DNA from: AA29 sp041481445
GTDB lineage: Bacteria; Acidobacteriota; Vicinamibacteria; Fen-336
Assembly: GCA_041481445.1 (NCBI GenBank)
Contig: JBGPBV010000110.1
Coordinates: 1 to 24,128, forward strand
Direction of reading: 5' to 3'
DNA length: 24,128 nt
Positions 8,488 through 15,907 of this stretch are shown piece by piece (position 1 is the first letter of the stretch; each line of letters opens with the position of its first letter). The position numbers and the translations under genes were made by a program. Under the pieces are notes generated by a model. It did not search any database. It worked only from the letters and a program-made list of their open reading frames with translations, and was not told the DNA's origin.

Positions 8488-9506
8488 GGGATCGCCTCCT
8501 CCCGGCCGCCCGCGTGCAGCGAGCGGTCGATCGCCTCCAGCGCGCGCACGACGGCCAGCCCGACGGCGGCGCCGGTGTCGGGAGCGCGGCGCGTGCGCAC
8601 GCATTCGAGGAAGTGCTCGCACTCGCTCAGGAGGGGCTCGCCCACCGGCACGCGGGGGATGGTCACGTCTCCGTCGCGCACGCTGGAGCGGAAGGAGGCG
8701 AAGGTCTCGACCACCGGCAGCGGACTCGGCCCCTCCGCCACCCTCTTGTCGTAGATCCGGATCGGCTCGACGAGGTTCATGTCGTCGAAGGTCAGCATCC
8801 GCGCCTCCCCGATCACGGCGATCTCGCGCGCCTTGCGCGGGTGCAGCCAGGAGGCGTGCAGGTTGACGAGCACGTTGTCCGGATAGCGCAGGGTGGCGAA
8901 CACGGCGTCCTCGAGGCCCGGGTTGATCCAGACGCCCCCCGTCGCGCTCGCGCTCACCGGCGTCGTGCCCAGCCAGTAGTTCGCGATCGAGATGTCGTGG
9001 GCGGCGAGGTCCCAGGTCGCGCTCACGTCCGTGCGGATGGGGCCGAGGTTGGTCCGCACCATCGAGAGGTACTGCACGCGCCCGAGGGTCCCCTCCTCCA
9101 GGTACCGCCGCACGCGCCAGACCGCCTGGTTGTACAGGAACACGTGCCCGACCATGAGCACGCGCCCGCCGCGGGCGGCCAACTCGCCGAGCTCCTGGGC
9201 CTCCGCGGCGGCGGTGGTGATCGGCTTTTCGACCAGCACGTCCTTGCCCGCGGAGAGGGCGGCGTGGGCCAGGGCGAAGTGCGTGCGCGTCGGCGTCGAG
9301 ATGACCACCGCGTCCACCGCGGAGTCGGCGAAGACGACGCCCGTGTCCGTGGTGGCGGGCACGTCGGGGAACCGGGCCTGGAGCTGGGCCAGACGAGCCT
9401 GGTCGCGGTCGCAGATCCAGGCCACGCGGCTCCCGGCCCGGCCGTGGAAGTTGCGGATCAGGTTCGGTCCCCAGTGGCCGGCTCCGACCACCCCGATGCC
9501 GATCAC
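8484..9506 (-). CDS. Gfo/Idh/MocA-family nucleotide-sugar dehydrogenase, WbpB/WlbA-like
   Basis: This 340-residue NAD(P)-dependent oxidoreductase starts with a Rossmann motif, GVVGAGHWGPN (5-15). It continues with STPTRTHFALA (70-80), the conserved EKPIT (93-97) and the catalytic-region motif DLAAHDISI (166-174). The segment GHVFLYNQAVWRVR (120-133) followed by NLGPIRTDVSATWDL is characteristic of the subgroup that oxidises the 3-hydroxyl of UDP-GlcNAc or its uronic acid (WbpB/WlbA type). GTG was chosen as start because it forms GTGA with the TGA of the preceding glycosyltransferase and puts the Rossmann motif at the right distance; longer versions would read through that upstream gene. Its own stop overlaps the next start. 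Dehydrogenase identity is sure; the substrate is inferred from its two partner genes. Confidence 0.9.
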   Translation of the reverse strand: MIGIGVVGAGHWGPNLIRNFHGRAGSRVAWICDRDQARLAQLQARFPDVPATTDTGVVFADSAVDAVVISTPTRTHFALAHAALSAGKDVLVEKPITTAAAEAQELGELAARGGRVLMVGHVFLYNQAVWRVRRYLEEGTLGRVQYLSMVRTNLGPIRTDVSATWDLAAHDISIANYWLGTTPVSASATGGVWINPGLEDAVFATLRYPDNVLVNLHASWLHPRKAREIAVIGEARMLTFDDMNLVEPIRIYDKRVAEGPSPLPVVETFASFRSSVRDGDVTIPRVPVGEPLLSECEHFLECVRTRRAPDTGAAVGLAVVRALEAIDRSLHAGGREEAIP

Positions 9507-10225
9507 CGGCGCAGGCCCAGGCCCAGCCAGAGCACGGGCCGCAGGATCGACCACCAGCCCACGAACGGCTTCATCTTCGTCTGGCCGAGCGCGCGCGGGG
9601 GGTAGACCTTGGTCACCGGCACCTCGCAGGTCGGCAGCCCGAGCTGCAGGACGCGGAGGTAGAGGTAGGGCTCCAGCTCGTACTCGTCGAGCCAGGCCTG
9701 GTCGAGGTGGATCCGCGGGTCGGCCAGCACGCTCCGGTGCACGGCGCGAAAGCCGTTGGTGGACTCCGTCACCCGCGTGCGCGCGGCCAGCGAGAACAGC
9801 AGCGGGTGGAGGCGCGTGGCCAGGCGGCGGTAGAGCGGCATCGGCCCGAAATTGGCGTCCCTCTTCAGGAAGCGCGAGCCCTGCACGAACACCGCCCGAC
9901 CGTCCGCGATCGGCTCCAGCAGCAGCGGGATCTCCTCCGGCGCGTCCTTGTTGTTGCCGGCCATCACCACCGCCACGTCGAAGCCGCGCTCGAGGGCGTG
10001 CCGGAACCCGGCGCGCAGGCCGGCCCCGACGCCCACCCGCCGGCCCATGGCCAGGATGGAAGCGCCCTGGGCGCGGGCCACCTCCGCCGAGCGGTCGGTG
10101 CACCCGTCGTCGATCACCAGGACCTCGTCCACGACGTCGCGGGGGACCCGCCGGACGACGTGCCCGATCTTGGCCTCCTCGTCCAGCACCGGAGCCATGG
10201 CGAGCACGCGCAGGCCGCGGAACAT
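9503..10225 (-). CDS. GT2 family glycosyltransferase, dolichyl-phosphate-sugar synthase type
   Basis: This 240-residue GT-A enzyme has the first GT2 motifs: LAMAPVLDEEAKIGHVV (8-24) and VLVIDDGCTDRS (35-46). Next is the glycine-rich GRRVGVGAGLRAGF typical of polyprenyl-phosphate sugar synthases. Instead of the usual DADxQHDP metal motif it reads VMAGNNKDAPEEI (87-99). The acceptor region ESTNGFRAVHRS and the C-terminal TKVYPPRALGQTKMKPFVGW fit a GT2 subgroup found in polysaccharide loci. It is short and ends soon after a weakly hydrophobic WWSILRPVLWLGLGL, which may touch the membrane. The ATG lies eight bases after the upstream stop with only a weak ribosome site (GGGA at 11 bases). Role inferred: transfer of a sugar to a lipid carrier or growing glycan. 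Confidence 0.85.
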   Translation of the reverse strand: MFRGLRVLAMAPVLDEEAKIGHVVRRVPRDVVDEVLVIDDGCTDRSAEVARAQGASILAMGRRVGVGAGLRAGFRHALERGFDVAVVMAGNNKDAPEEIPLLLEPIADGRAVFVQGSRFLKRDANFGPMPLYRRLATRLHPLLFSLAARTRVTESTNGFRAVHRSVLADPRIHLDQAWLDEYELEPYLYLRVLQLGLPTCEVPVTKVYPPRALGQTKMKPFVGWWSILRPVLWLGLGLRR

Positions 10226-10233
10226 GCGCCGGA

Positions 10234-10989
10234 TTATCCCATGGGTGACGGGGCCGGTCCGTCGGGGCCGAGCGAGGCGAAGACGCCACGCCAGAAGTCG
10301 GGATCGTAGCGCGGCCAGGCATGGCACCCGAAGGGAAGCCTCCGGCCGAGCTGCTCGTAGCAGCGCCGCGGCTCCAGCTCGAACGAGAAGGACATCGCCT
10401 CCTCCGGGGGCGGGATGCGGAAGGAGGCGGCCCGGCGCGCCACCACGGACCAGAGCAGGTCCTCGTTGCTCGTCCACCGCGAGAGGAGCGGACGCAGCCG
10501 GCGGATGGCGCGCAGGAAGCTGGACACCCGGCGCAGGGAGAAGCCCCCGTTGCCGACCCGCGTGCGCGGGCTGGTGAGCGCGCGCAGGAGGCGCCGCCGC
10601 AGCGGCGACGTCTCTTCCGGCCAGCCCTCGCCGATCCAGGGCGCGCCCACGTAGTCGTAGCCGCGCGCGCACCAGTCGGCGAGGCGGTCCTCGAACACGA
10701 ACGCGTCGAGCTGGTACACGAGGACGTAGTCGTAGGCGGAGAAGTGGCCGTAGAAGTCGGCGGAGAGCATCAACCGGTTGTATCCTCCGATCCCGGCGAA
10801 GAACTCCGGCGCGAAGCGCGCGACGGCGGGGGACGCGCCGTCCAGGGGGACGGCGTCCAGCGGCATTCCCTCGGGCGAGACCAGAGTGACGGCGTGCCCG
10901 CCCAGGACCGACAGGCAGCGGCGGAGGGAGAAGGATTCGTCGGCGGTGAGGGTCGGCCGCCACACCGGGACGGCGACGGCGGCCTTCAT
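10234..10989 (-). CDS. DUF5672-like putative glycosyltransferase
   Basis: This 251-residue protein resembles the DUF5672 family, found in polysaccharide gene clusters and thought to be GT-A-like, though I know of no defined reaction. Visible conserved blocks are GIGGYNRLMLSADFY (66-80), the acidic YVLVYQLDAFVF (88-99), YDYVGAPW (111-118), GNGGFSLR (146-153), SNEDLLWS (174-181) and FGCHAWPRY (220-228). The QLDAF segment could serve as the DxD-type nucleotide-sugar site. The N-terminus MKAAVAVPVWRP fits the first beta strand, so I chose this ATG although no Shine-Dalgarno is visible. It is the first gene of a five-gene minus operon and is divergent from the gene at 11069, with shared upstream DNA containing TATCCTA/TAGGATA. 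Function beyond glycan assembly is unassigned. Confidence 0.78.
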   Translation of the reverse strand: MKAAVAVPVWRPTLTADESFSLRRCLSVLGGHAVTLVSPEGMPLDAVPLDGASPAVARFAPEFFAGIGGYNRLMLSADFYGHFSAYDYVLVYQLDAFVFEDRLADWCARGYDYVGAPWIGEGWPEETSPLRRRLLRALTSPRTRVGNGGFSLRRVSSFLRAIRRLRPLLSRWTSNEDLLWSVVARRAASFRIPPPEEAMSFSFELEPRRCYEQLGRRLPFGCHAWPRYDPDFWRGVFASLGPDGPAPSPMG

Positions 10990-11007
10990 CGACCGTCCAT
11001 GCTGACC

Positions 11008-11014
11008 TAGGATA
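11008..11014. promoter_or_regulatory. Shared -10-like box between divergent operons (TAGGATA / TATCCTA)
   Basis: On the plus strand TAGGAT lies at 11008-11013. On the minus strand TATCCT occupies the same bases (11014-11009). It sits between the DUF5672-like gene (start 10989, minus) and the GT26 fusion gene (start 11069, plus). No convincing -35 box is seen in either direction. It may serve one or both operons; weak evidence. Confidence 0.3.
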
Positions 11015-11024
11015 CCGGCTCCCG

Positions 11025-11069
11025 ATGAAACCGACACTCCGCCGGGGCGACCGGGGCCGAGCCGCCTGA
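11025..11069 (+). other. Possible 14-codon leader ORF overlapping the GT26 fusion start
   Basis: ATG at 11025 opens a frame of 14 sense codons (beginning MKPTLRRGDRG) ending in TGA at 11067-11069. The last base is shared with the ATG of the next gene. It begins about 11 bases after the TAGGAT box, so it could be read from a nearly leaderless transcript and couple translation into the downstream gene. No homology can be claimed for so short a peptide, and it may be accidental. Confidence 0.25.
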
Positions 11070-12652
11070 TGCCCGCGCGATACGACGTGGTGGGGACCTG
11101 GGTCGACGCAGTGGATCCGGCCACCACCCTCGACGCGATCGGCGGCTGGATCCGCGCGGGCGAGCGCCGCTACGTCGCGTTCGCGAACGTGCACGGGGTC
11201 ATGGAGGCCTCGCGCGATCCCGCCCTGCGCCGCGCCTACGGGGCGGCCGGCCTCACGGTGCCGGACGGGATGCCCCTGGTCTGGATGGGCCGGCGCCGGG
11301 GGCACTCCGGCGTGCGCCGCGTCTACGGTCCCGACACGCTGCTCCTCGTGTGCGAGCGCGCGGCCCGCGAGGGCTGGTCCTGCTTCTTCTACGGCGGCGC
11401 CCCCGGGGTGGCGGAGGAGCTGGCGTCGGGGCTGGGGCGGCGGTTTCCCGGCCTGCGCGTGGCCGGGGTGCGCTCACCGCCGTTCCGCGCCCTGACCGAC
11501 GACGAGAACCGGGAGGAGGTCGCACGCATCAACGACTCCGGGGCCTCCGTCGTCTTCGTGGGCCTGGGCTGCCCCAAGCAGGAGCGCTGGATGCACGAGC
11601 AGCGGCCGCACCTGGCCGCGCCCGTGCTCCTCGGCGTCGGCGCCGCCTTCGACTTCCACACCGGGCGCGTCCGGCAGGCGCCGCGCTGGATGATGGCCCT
11701 GGGTCTCGAGTGGCTGTTCCGCCTGGGCGCGGAGCCGCGACGGTTGTGGCGGCGCTACCTCGTCTACAACCCGCTGTTCGTCTGGCGGGCGGCGCTCCAG
11801 GGGCTCGGGTGGCCGGCCTCCGCGCCAACCCCGGAGGCGCCGTCCCCGATGCCGCTCCGGGAGCGGGCCGCGCTGCGGCTGCGCGGGATCGTGCACGCGG
11901 TCGGCGAGCGGCTCCCCGGCCGGCGGCCGCTGCTCTGTCCGGTGTGCGGCCACCGCGTCCGCGGCTTCGACGCCCTGCCCCGCTACTTCGAGCGGCAGCT
12001 CCGGGAGAGCGGGTTCCCGTACTCCCTCGACGACTCCGAGACGCTGAACTGGCGCCAGTACACCTGCCGGCGCTGCGGGGCTTCCGACCGCGATCGGCTG
12101 ATGGCCCTGTTCCTGCGCGAGACGTTCCCCGCCGGCCGGAGCCCCGCCGCGTTCCGTCTCGTGGACTTCGCGCCCTCGGCCCCCCTGGCCGCGGCCCTGC
12201 GGCGCGTCGAGGGCCTCGAGTACCGGAGCGCCGACCTCGTGATGCGGGGCGTAGACGACCGCGTGGACCTCGCCGCCCTGCCCTACGCCGACCGCTCGCT
12301 CGACGGCTTCGTCTGCGCGCACGTCCTGGAGCACGTCCCGGACGACCGCGCCGCGCTGCGGGAGCTCTTCCGCGTCCTCAAGCCGGGCGGATGGGGGCTC
12401 CTGCTCGTGCCCATCGTGCTCGCGGCCCGGGAGATCGACGAGGATCCCCGTCCGCTGGGCGCGGCCGAGCGCTGGCGGCGGTTCGGCCAGGACGACCACG
12501 TGCGGCTCTACTCCAAGCCGGGGTTCCTCGACCGCGTGCGCTCCGCCGGCTTCCGCGTGGACGAGCTCGGGGCCGCGCACTTCGGAGAAGACAGCCTGCG
12601 CGAAAGCGGGATCGCGCCGCGGAGCGTGCTCTACGTGGTCCGGCGCGACTGA
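11069..12652 (+). CDS. Fusion of WecG/TagA/CpsF (GT26) glycosyltransferase with zinc-ribbon SAM methyltransferase
   Basis: This 527-residue protein has two parts. Residues 1-245 are a GT26 enzyme of the WecG/TagA type, which adds an N-acetylmannosamine-type sugar to a lipid-linked acceptor. It has NVHGVMEASRDP (40-51), TVPDGMPLVW with the presumed catalytic Asp66, FVGLGCPKQERWM (163-175), GVGAAFDFHTGRVRQAP (189-205) and LEWLFRL (213-219). After a Pro/Ala linker (about 248-262), residues 285-527 carry a CPVC...CRRC zinc ribbon (Cys290, 293, 333, 336). A class I methyltransferase fold follows, with a degenerate SAM loop near VDFAPSAPL (365-373), CAHVLEHVPDDRAAL (416-430) and FRVLKPGGWGLLLVP (434-448). 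Both parts share one frame without a stop. An internal ATG at residue 261 with GGAGG 11 bases upstream might also start a separate methyltransferase. Each domain call is firm; the joint function is unknown. Confidence 0.88.
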   Translation: MPARYDVVGTWVDAVDPATTLDAIGGWIRAGERRYVAFANVHGVMEASRDPALRRAYGAAGLTVPDGMPLVWMGRRRGHSGVRRVYGPDTLLLVCERAAREGWSCFFYGGAPGVAEELASGLGRRFPGLRVAGVRSPPFRALTDDENREEVARINDSGASVVFVGLGCPKQERWMHEQRPHLAAPVLLGVGAAFDFHTGRVRQAPRWMMALGLEWLFRLGAEPRRLWRRYLVYNPLFVWRAALQGLGWPASAPTPEAPSPMPLRERAALRLRGIVHAVGERLPGRRPLLCPVCGHRVRGFDALPRYFERQLRESGFPYSLDDSETLNWRQYTCRRCGASDRDRLMALFLRETFPAGRSPAAFRLVDFAPSAPLAAALRRVEGLEYRSADLVMRGVDDRVDLAALPYADRSLDGFVCAHVLEHVPDDRAALRELFRVLKPGGWGLLLVPIVLAAREIDEDPRPLGAAERWRRFGQDDHVRLYSKPGFLDRVRSAGFRVDELGAAHFGEDSLRESGIAPRSVLYVVRRD

Positions 12653-12673
12653 GCGGGATCGCGGGCCCTCGTC

Positions 12674-14011
12674 TCACTCCGCGCCGCGCCCGGAGAGCAG
12701 GGCGGGCACCGTGCGCAGCAGGATCACGAGGTCGAGGCCGAGGCTCCAGTTGTCGATGTACTCGAGGTCGAGGGCCATCCATTCGCGGAAAGGCACGGTG
12801 TTGCGGCCCTTCACCTGCCACAGGCAGGTCAGCCCCGGCTTGACGCTGAGGCGCCGCCGGTGCGCCCCGGTGAGCCCCCGCGTCTCCTCCACGGGAAGCG
12901 GCCGCGGCCCCACCAGGCTCATGTGGCCGAGGAGGACGTTCACGAGCTGCGGCAGCTCGTCGAGGCTGGTCCGCCGCAGCCAGCGGCCGACGCCGGTCAC
13001 GCGGGGGTCGCCCCGGATCTTGAAGACGGGGCCGTCCATCTCGTTGGCGGCCAGGAGCGCCTCCCGCTCCGTCTCCGCCCCCTCGCGCATGGTCCGGAAC
13101 TTCAGCATGGGGAACGGCCGTCCGTTGAGCCCGCCACGGCGCTGGACGAAGAACACCGGGCCCCGCGAGCTCACCTTGATGGCCAACGCCGCCACCACGC
13201 CCAGCGGCAGCGTGATCACGAGGGCCCCCGCGGCCAGGAGGCGGTCGATCAGCCCCTTGACGAGCATGAGGCCCGGATCGGGATCGCGCCGCAGGTAGCG
13301 CATGTAGACGCCGTTTCCCACGACCTCCACCTGGGGCGGGAAGTGGGTGAGGCCGCCGTTGTCGAGCCGGACGAGGGCGGGCAGGCCCACCTCGTCGCAG
13401 GTCTCGACCAGCCCGCGCGTGGAGGCGGGCGGCATCCCCGCGATCACCACCTCGTCCACCGCGCCCGCGCGCAGCCGCGCCCGCAGGGCGTCGGGAGTCG
13501 CCTCCGCGAGCGGCTCCACCGCGCGGCCACGGAGGCTCACGAACTCGGAGGCGGCGGCGTCGGCGCCGCCCACCAGCAGCGCCAGCGCCTCGCCGCGCTC
13601 GCGGACGACCCAGGCCCGCTGCGCCCGCTTGGCCAGGGCCAGGAGGATGGTGGAGACGGCGAAGAAGAGGGCCATCAGCGAGCGGTTGAGGGGCGTCTGG
13701 GTGACGGTGAGGAGCAGCGCGACCGACAGCGCGCCCCAGCCCTGCGTCCAGACCAGCGCGTGCCCGATCTCGAGGGGCGGGCCGGTCAGCGTGCGCACGG
13801 AGTTGAGCTGCAGCCGCTCCGCGCACCACACCCAGGTGGGCAGGAAGGCCAGCAGCAGGGGGCCGTAGGAAAGGAGCGGCACCGTGGGCTTGAACACGGG
13901 GACGGCGGTGGCCATCAGGCCGCGCAGGAGGTGCGCCAGCCAGAGAGAGACGAGGACGACGCCCACGTCCTGGAGGAGCACCCAGCGCTCCAGGGAGCGC
14001 TCGTGGCTCAT
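12674..14011 (-). CDS. Polyprenyl-phosphate sugar phosphotransferase (initiating glycosyltransferase)
   Basis: This 445-residue membrane enzyme transfers a sugar-1-phosphate to undecaprenyl phosphate, the first step of O-antigen or exopolysaccharide synthesis. The N-terminal half has about four to five hydrophobic segments (11-32, 47-64, 90-105, 110-127). A CoA-binding-like soluble domain follows (about 143-235), whose nucleotide loop is degenerate (LLVGGADAAASEF). A re-entrant or membrane segment lies at 255-278. The C-terminal catalytic domain has GPVFFVQRRGGLNGRPF (284-300), LKFRTM (303-308), the signature TSLDELPQLVNVLLGHMSLV ending in GPRP (348-371) and PGLTCLWQVKGRN (392-404). The ATG is inside ATGA overlapping the stop of the upstream GT-C gene. 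It is last of three genes in its operon. The family is certain; sugar specificity (hexose or HexNAc) is not. Confidence 0.93.
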   Translation of the reverse strand: MSHERSLERWVLLQDVGVVLVSLWLAHLLRGLMATAVPVFKPTVPLLSYGPLLLAFLPTWVWCAERLQLNSVRTLTGPPLEIGHALVWTQGWGALSVALLLTVTQTPLNRSLMALFFAVSTILLALAKRAQRAWVVRERGEALALLVGGADAAASEFVSLRGRAVEPLAEATPDALRARLRAGAVDEVVIAGMPPASTRGLVETCDEVGLPALVRLDNGGLTHFPPQVEVVGNGVYMRYLRRDPDPGLMLVKGLIDRLLAAGALVITLPLGVVAALAIKVSSRGPVFFVQRRGGLNGRPFPMLKFRTMREGAETEREALLAANEMDGPVFKIRGDPRVTGVGRWLRRTSLDELPQLVNVLLGHMSLVGPRPLPVEETRGLTGAHRRRLSVKPGLTCLWQVKGRNTVPFREWMALDLEYIDNWSLGLDLVILLRTVPALLSGRGAE

Positions 14012-15843
14012 CGCGGCACGGAGGCGCCGCCCGCCGGCGATCCTCGCGCCGCGCCCGCCACCACGCTCTCGAGCGGGACCAGCATGGGGCCGGCCTGGGA
14101 ATAGCCGAAATACCACGCGCTGCGGTCGGGGTAGCGACGCTTCCAGAAATCGACGTTCTCCTGCAGGCCGCCTGCCCCCTGCTGCAGGAGGACGAAGAGC
14201 ACGTCGTCGTCCAGGCCCGGCGAGTTGATCCGCGGGTAGTAGGCCCAGCTCAGGCGCGTCCACCAGGGCACGACCTCCTGGTGGAACACGAGGGCGTTCG
14301 AGAGGCCACGGTCGCGGATCATGTCGTCCACGAGATTCTGGGCCGCGCCCATGCGCTCCAGGTCGGCCAGGCGCGAGGGCAGGAACAGCGTGCCGCTCAC
14401 GATCGTGGCCGCGACGAGGAGCGCGGCCAGCGAGCTCGGGGCGGTGGCCGGTCGCGGGAACGCGCGGGCCAGCCGCCGCGCGCCGTCCGCAGTGAGGACG
14501 CACAGCAGCGGGACGACCTCGAAGAAGTAGATCGGACCCGTGCCGCCCACACCCACCTTGGGCGACACCAGCCGGTAGGCGAGGGAGGCGAGGACCATCC
14601 CCCAGAGCAGCCCCGTCGCGCGCGAGCGGCGGGCGAGCAGGCAGAGCAGGAGGGAGGCGGGCCAGCCCAGGAGCCAGAAGTTCAGGCGGACGAGGCCGCC
14701 CACGAGTGACATCGCCCTCATGGCGAACGTCGCCTGTGTCGTCACCAGGATCGCGGCGGGACCCTGTCCGGGCACGAGCGACTCTCCGTAGGCGGTGACG
14801 AGCGCGTGGCCGACCTGCGCGCGGTTGACCAGAAGCATTACGACCACGGCCGCCGCGACCGGGAGGCCCAGGGCCAGCTGGCGGCGGACGACGGCCGCCG
14901 TGGCGTAGGGCGGTCGGCCCAGCGCGTAGATCGCGGCGACGGGGACGAAGAGCACGACGGGCAACGGCCGCACCAGGATCCCGAAGGCGAGGGCGGCGCC
15001 CGCCGCGGCCAGGGACAAGGCGCCGCCGTCGGCCCGCCGTTCCGCCCCCATCAGGCCGGCCACGGCCGCGCACAGGCACAGGGCGGCGGTGGGCTGCGAG
15101 AAGAGCGTGGCGCCCGTCAGCAGGACCTGCGGAGAGGTGGTGAACAGGAGCGCGGACAGGAAGGCCGTGCCCGCCCCCGAGACCGCGCGCCCGATCGCAT
15201 AGACGAGCGCGCCCACGCCCGCGGTCAGTATCGGCACCACGAGCGGCTCCAGGCCGAGGGCCTGTCCGGCCGCGAGCAGGAGCGGATGCCCGATCGGGTA
15301 CTTGCCGAAGCGCGCGGCGGGCGTGAGCACGACGAACTGCTCGCGGAAGAACGCGAGGTCGGAGCCGGGAGAGGGCGCCACGAGCGCCCCGCGGCGCAGG
15401 GTCTGGGCGATGAACTGGTACGCGTGCTCGTCATCGGACACCACGCCCTGGCGCAGCACGCCCGCGCGGATGAGCGCGCAGGTGAGAGCCACGATCAGGC
15501 AGAGCAAGGCGGCCGCCATCCATCCCGCGCCGGCGGCCCGGCGCGCACCCGCGACCAGCGCCGGCGGGAGGCTCGTGCCCCGCAGGGCGAGCCAGAGCGC
15601 GGCCACCGCGGTCCCGCCGAACAGGAAGAACATCGCGTAGAAGGCCAGCTCCTCGGGCAGGAGGTGGTACATCCCCGAGCCCTGCGGCAGCCGGTAGTCG
15701 TCGTAGAAGGCCCGGCCCACGGCCGAGAAGCCGAGCAGCGCGGCCACGCCGACGGCCAGGGAGGCCAGGGGGAGGAGCGCGCCGAAGGGGCCCGCTCGCC
15801 GCCCCTCCTCCCCCGCGGGCGCGGCCGGAAAGGAGAGGGACAT
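14008..15843 (-). CDS. Polytopic membrane glycosyltransferase, GT-C/GT39-like
   Basis: This 611-residue protein has roughly a dozen hydrophobic segments and looks like a GT-C-fold enzyme of the PMT/ArnT (GT39) type, which uses polyprenyl-phosphate sugars on the periplasmic face. Evidence is an acidic first loop, VVSDDEHAYQFIA (134-146), then FGKYPIGHPLLLAAGQ (179-194), a pattern common to bacterial ArnT-like proteins. Several TM helices follow and the C-terminal domain is soluble (about 500-611). The N-terminal 20 residues are charged and cytoplasmic. It starts at an ATG 64 bases after the flippase-GT2 stop and overlaps the next gene by four bases (ATGA). The neighbouring GT2 enzyme at 9503, a polyprenyl-phosphate sugar synthase type, could supply its donor. 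Family assignment is moderate and the substrate unknown. Confidence 0.78.
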   Translation of the reverse strand: MSLSFPAAPAGEEGRRAGPFGALLPLASLAVGVAALLGFSAVGRAFYDDYRLPQGSGMYHLLPEELAFYAMFFLFGGTAVAALWLALRGTSLPPALVAGARRAAGAGWMAAALLCLIVALTCALIRAGVLRQGVVSDDEHAYQFIAQTLRRGALVAPSPGSDLAFFREQFVVLTPAARFGKYPIGHPLLLAAGQALGLEPLVVPILTAGVGALVYAIGRAVSGAGTAFLSALLFTTSPQVLLTGATLFSQPTAALCLCAAVAGLMGAERRADGGALSLAAAGAALAFGILVRPLPVVLFVPVAAIYALGRPPYATAAVVRRQLALGLPVAAAVVVMLLVNRAQVGHALVTAYGESLVPGQGPAAILVTTQATFAMRAMSLVGGLVRLNFWLLGWPASLLLCLLARRSRATGLLWGMVLASLAYRLVSPKVGVGGTGPIYFFEVVPLLCVLTADGARRLARAFPRPATAPSSLAALLVAATIVSGTLFLPSRLADLERMGAAQNLVDDMIRDRGLSNALVFHQEVVPWWTRLSWAYYPRINSPGLDDDVLFVLLQQGAGGLQENVDFWKRRYPDRSAWYFGYSQAGPMLVPLESVVAGAARGSPAGGASVPR

Positions 15844-15907
15844 CAGGGCGGAGGGTACGTCCCGCTCTCCGCGTGGTCAAACGAAGTCGAAGCGCGCGCG
15901 ACGCGGA

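Noticed and set aside
12653..12673. Terminator between the convergent GT26 fusion and phosphotransferase genes
   Set aside because: Only 21 bases, with no clear stem and T-run.
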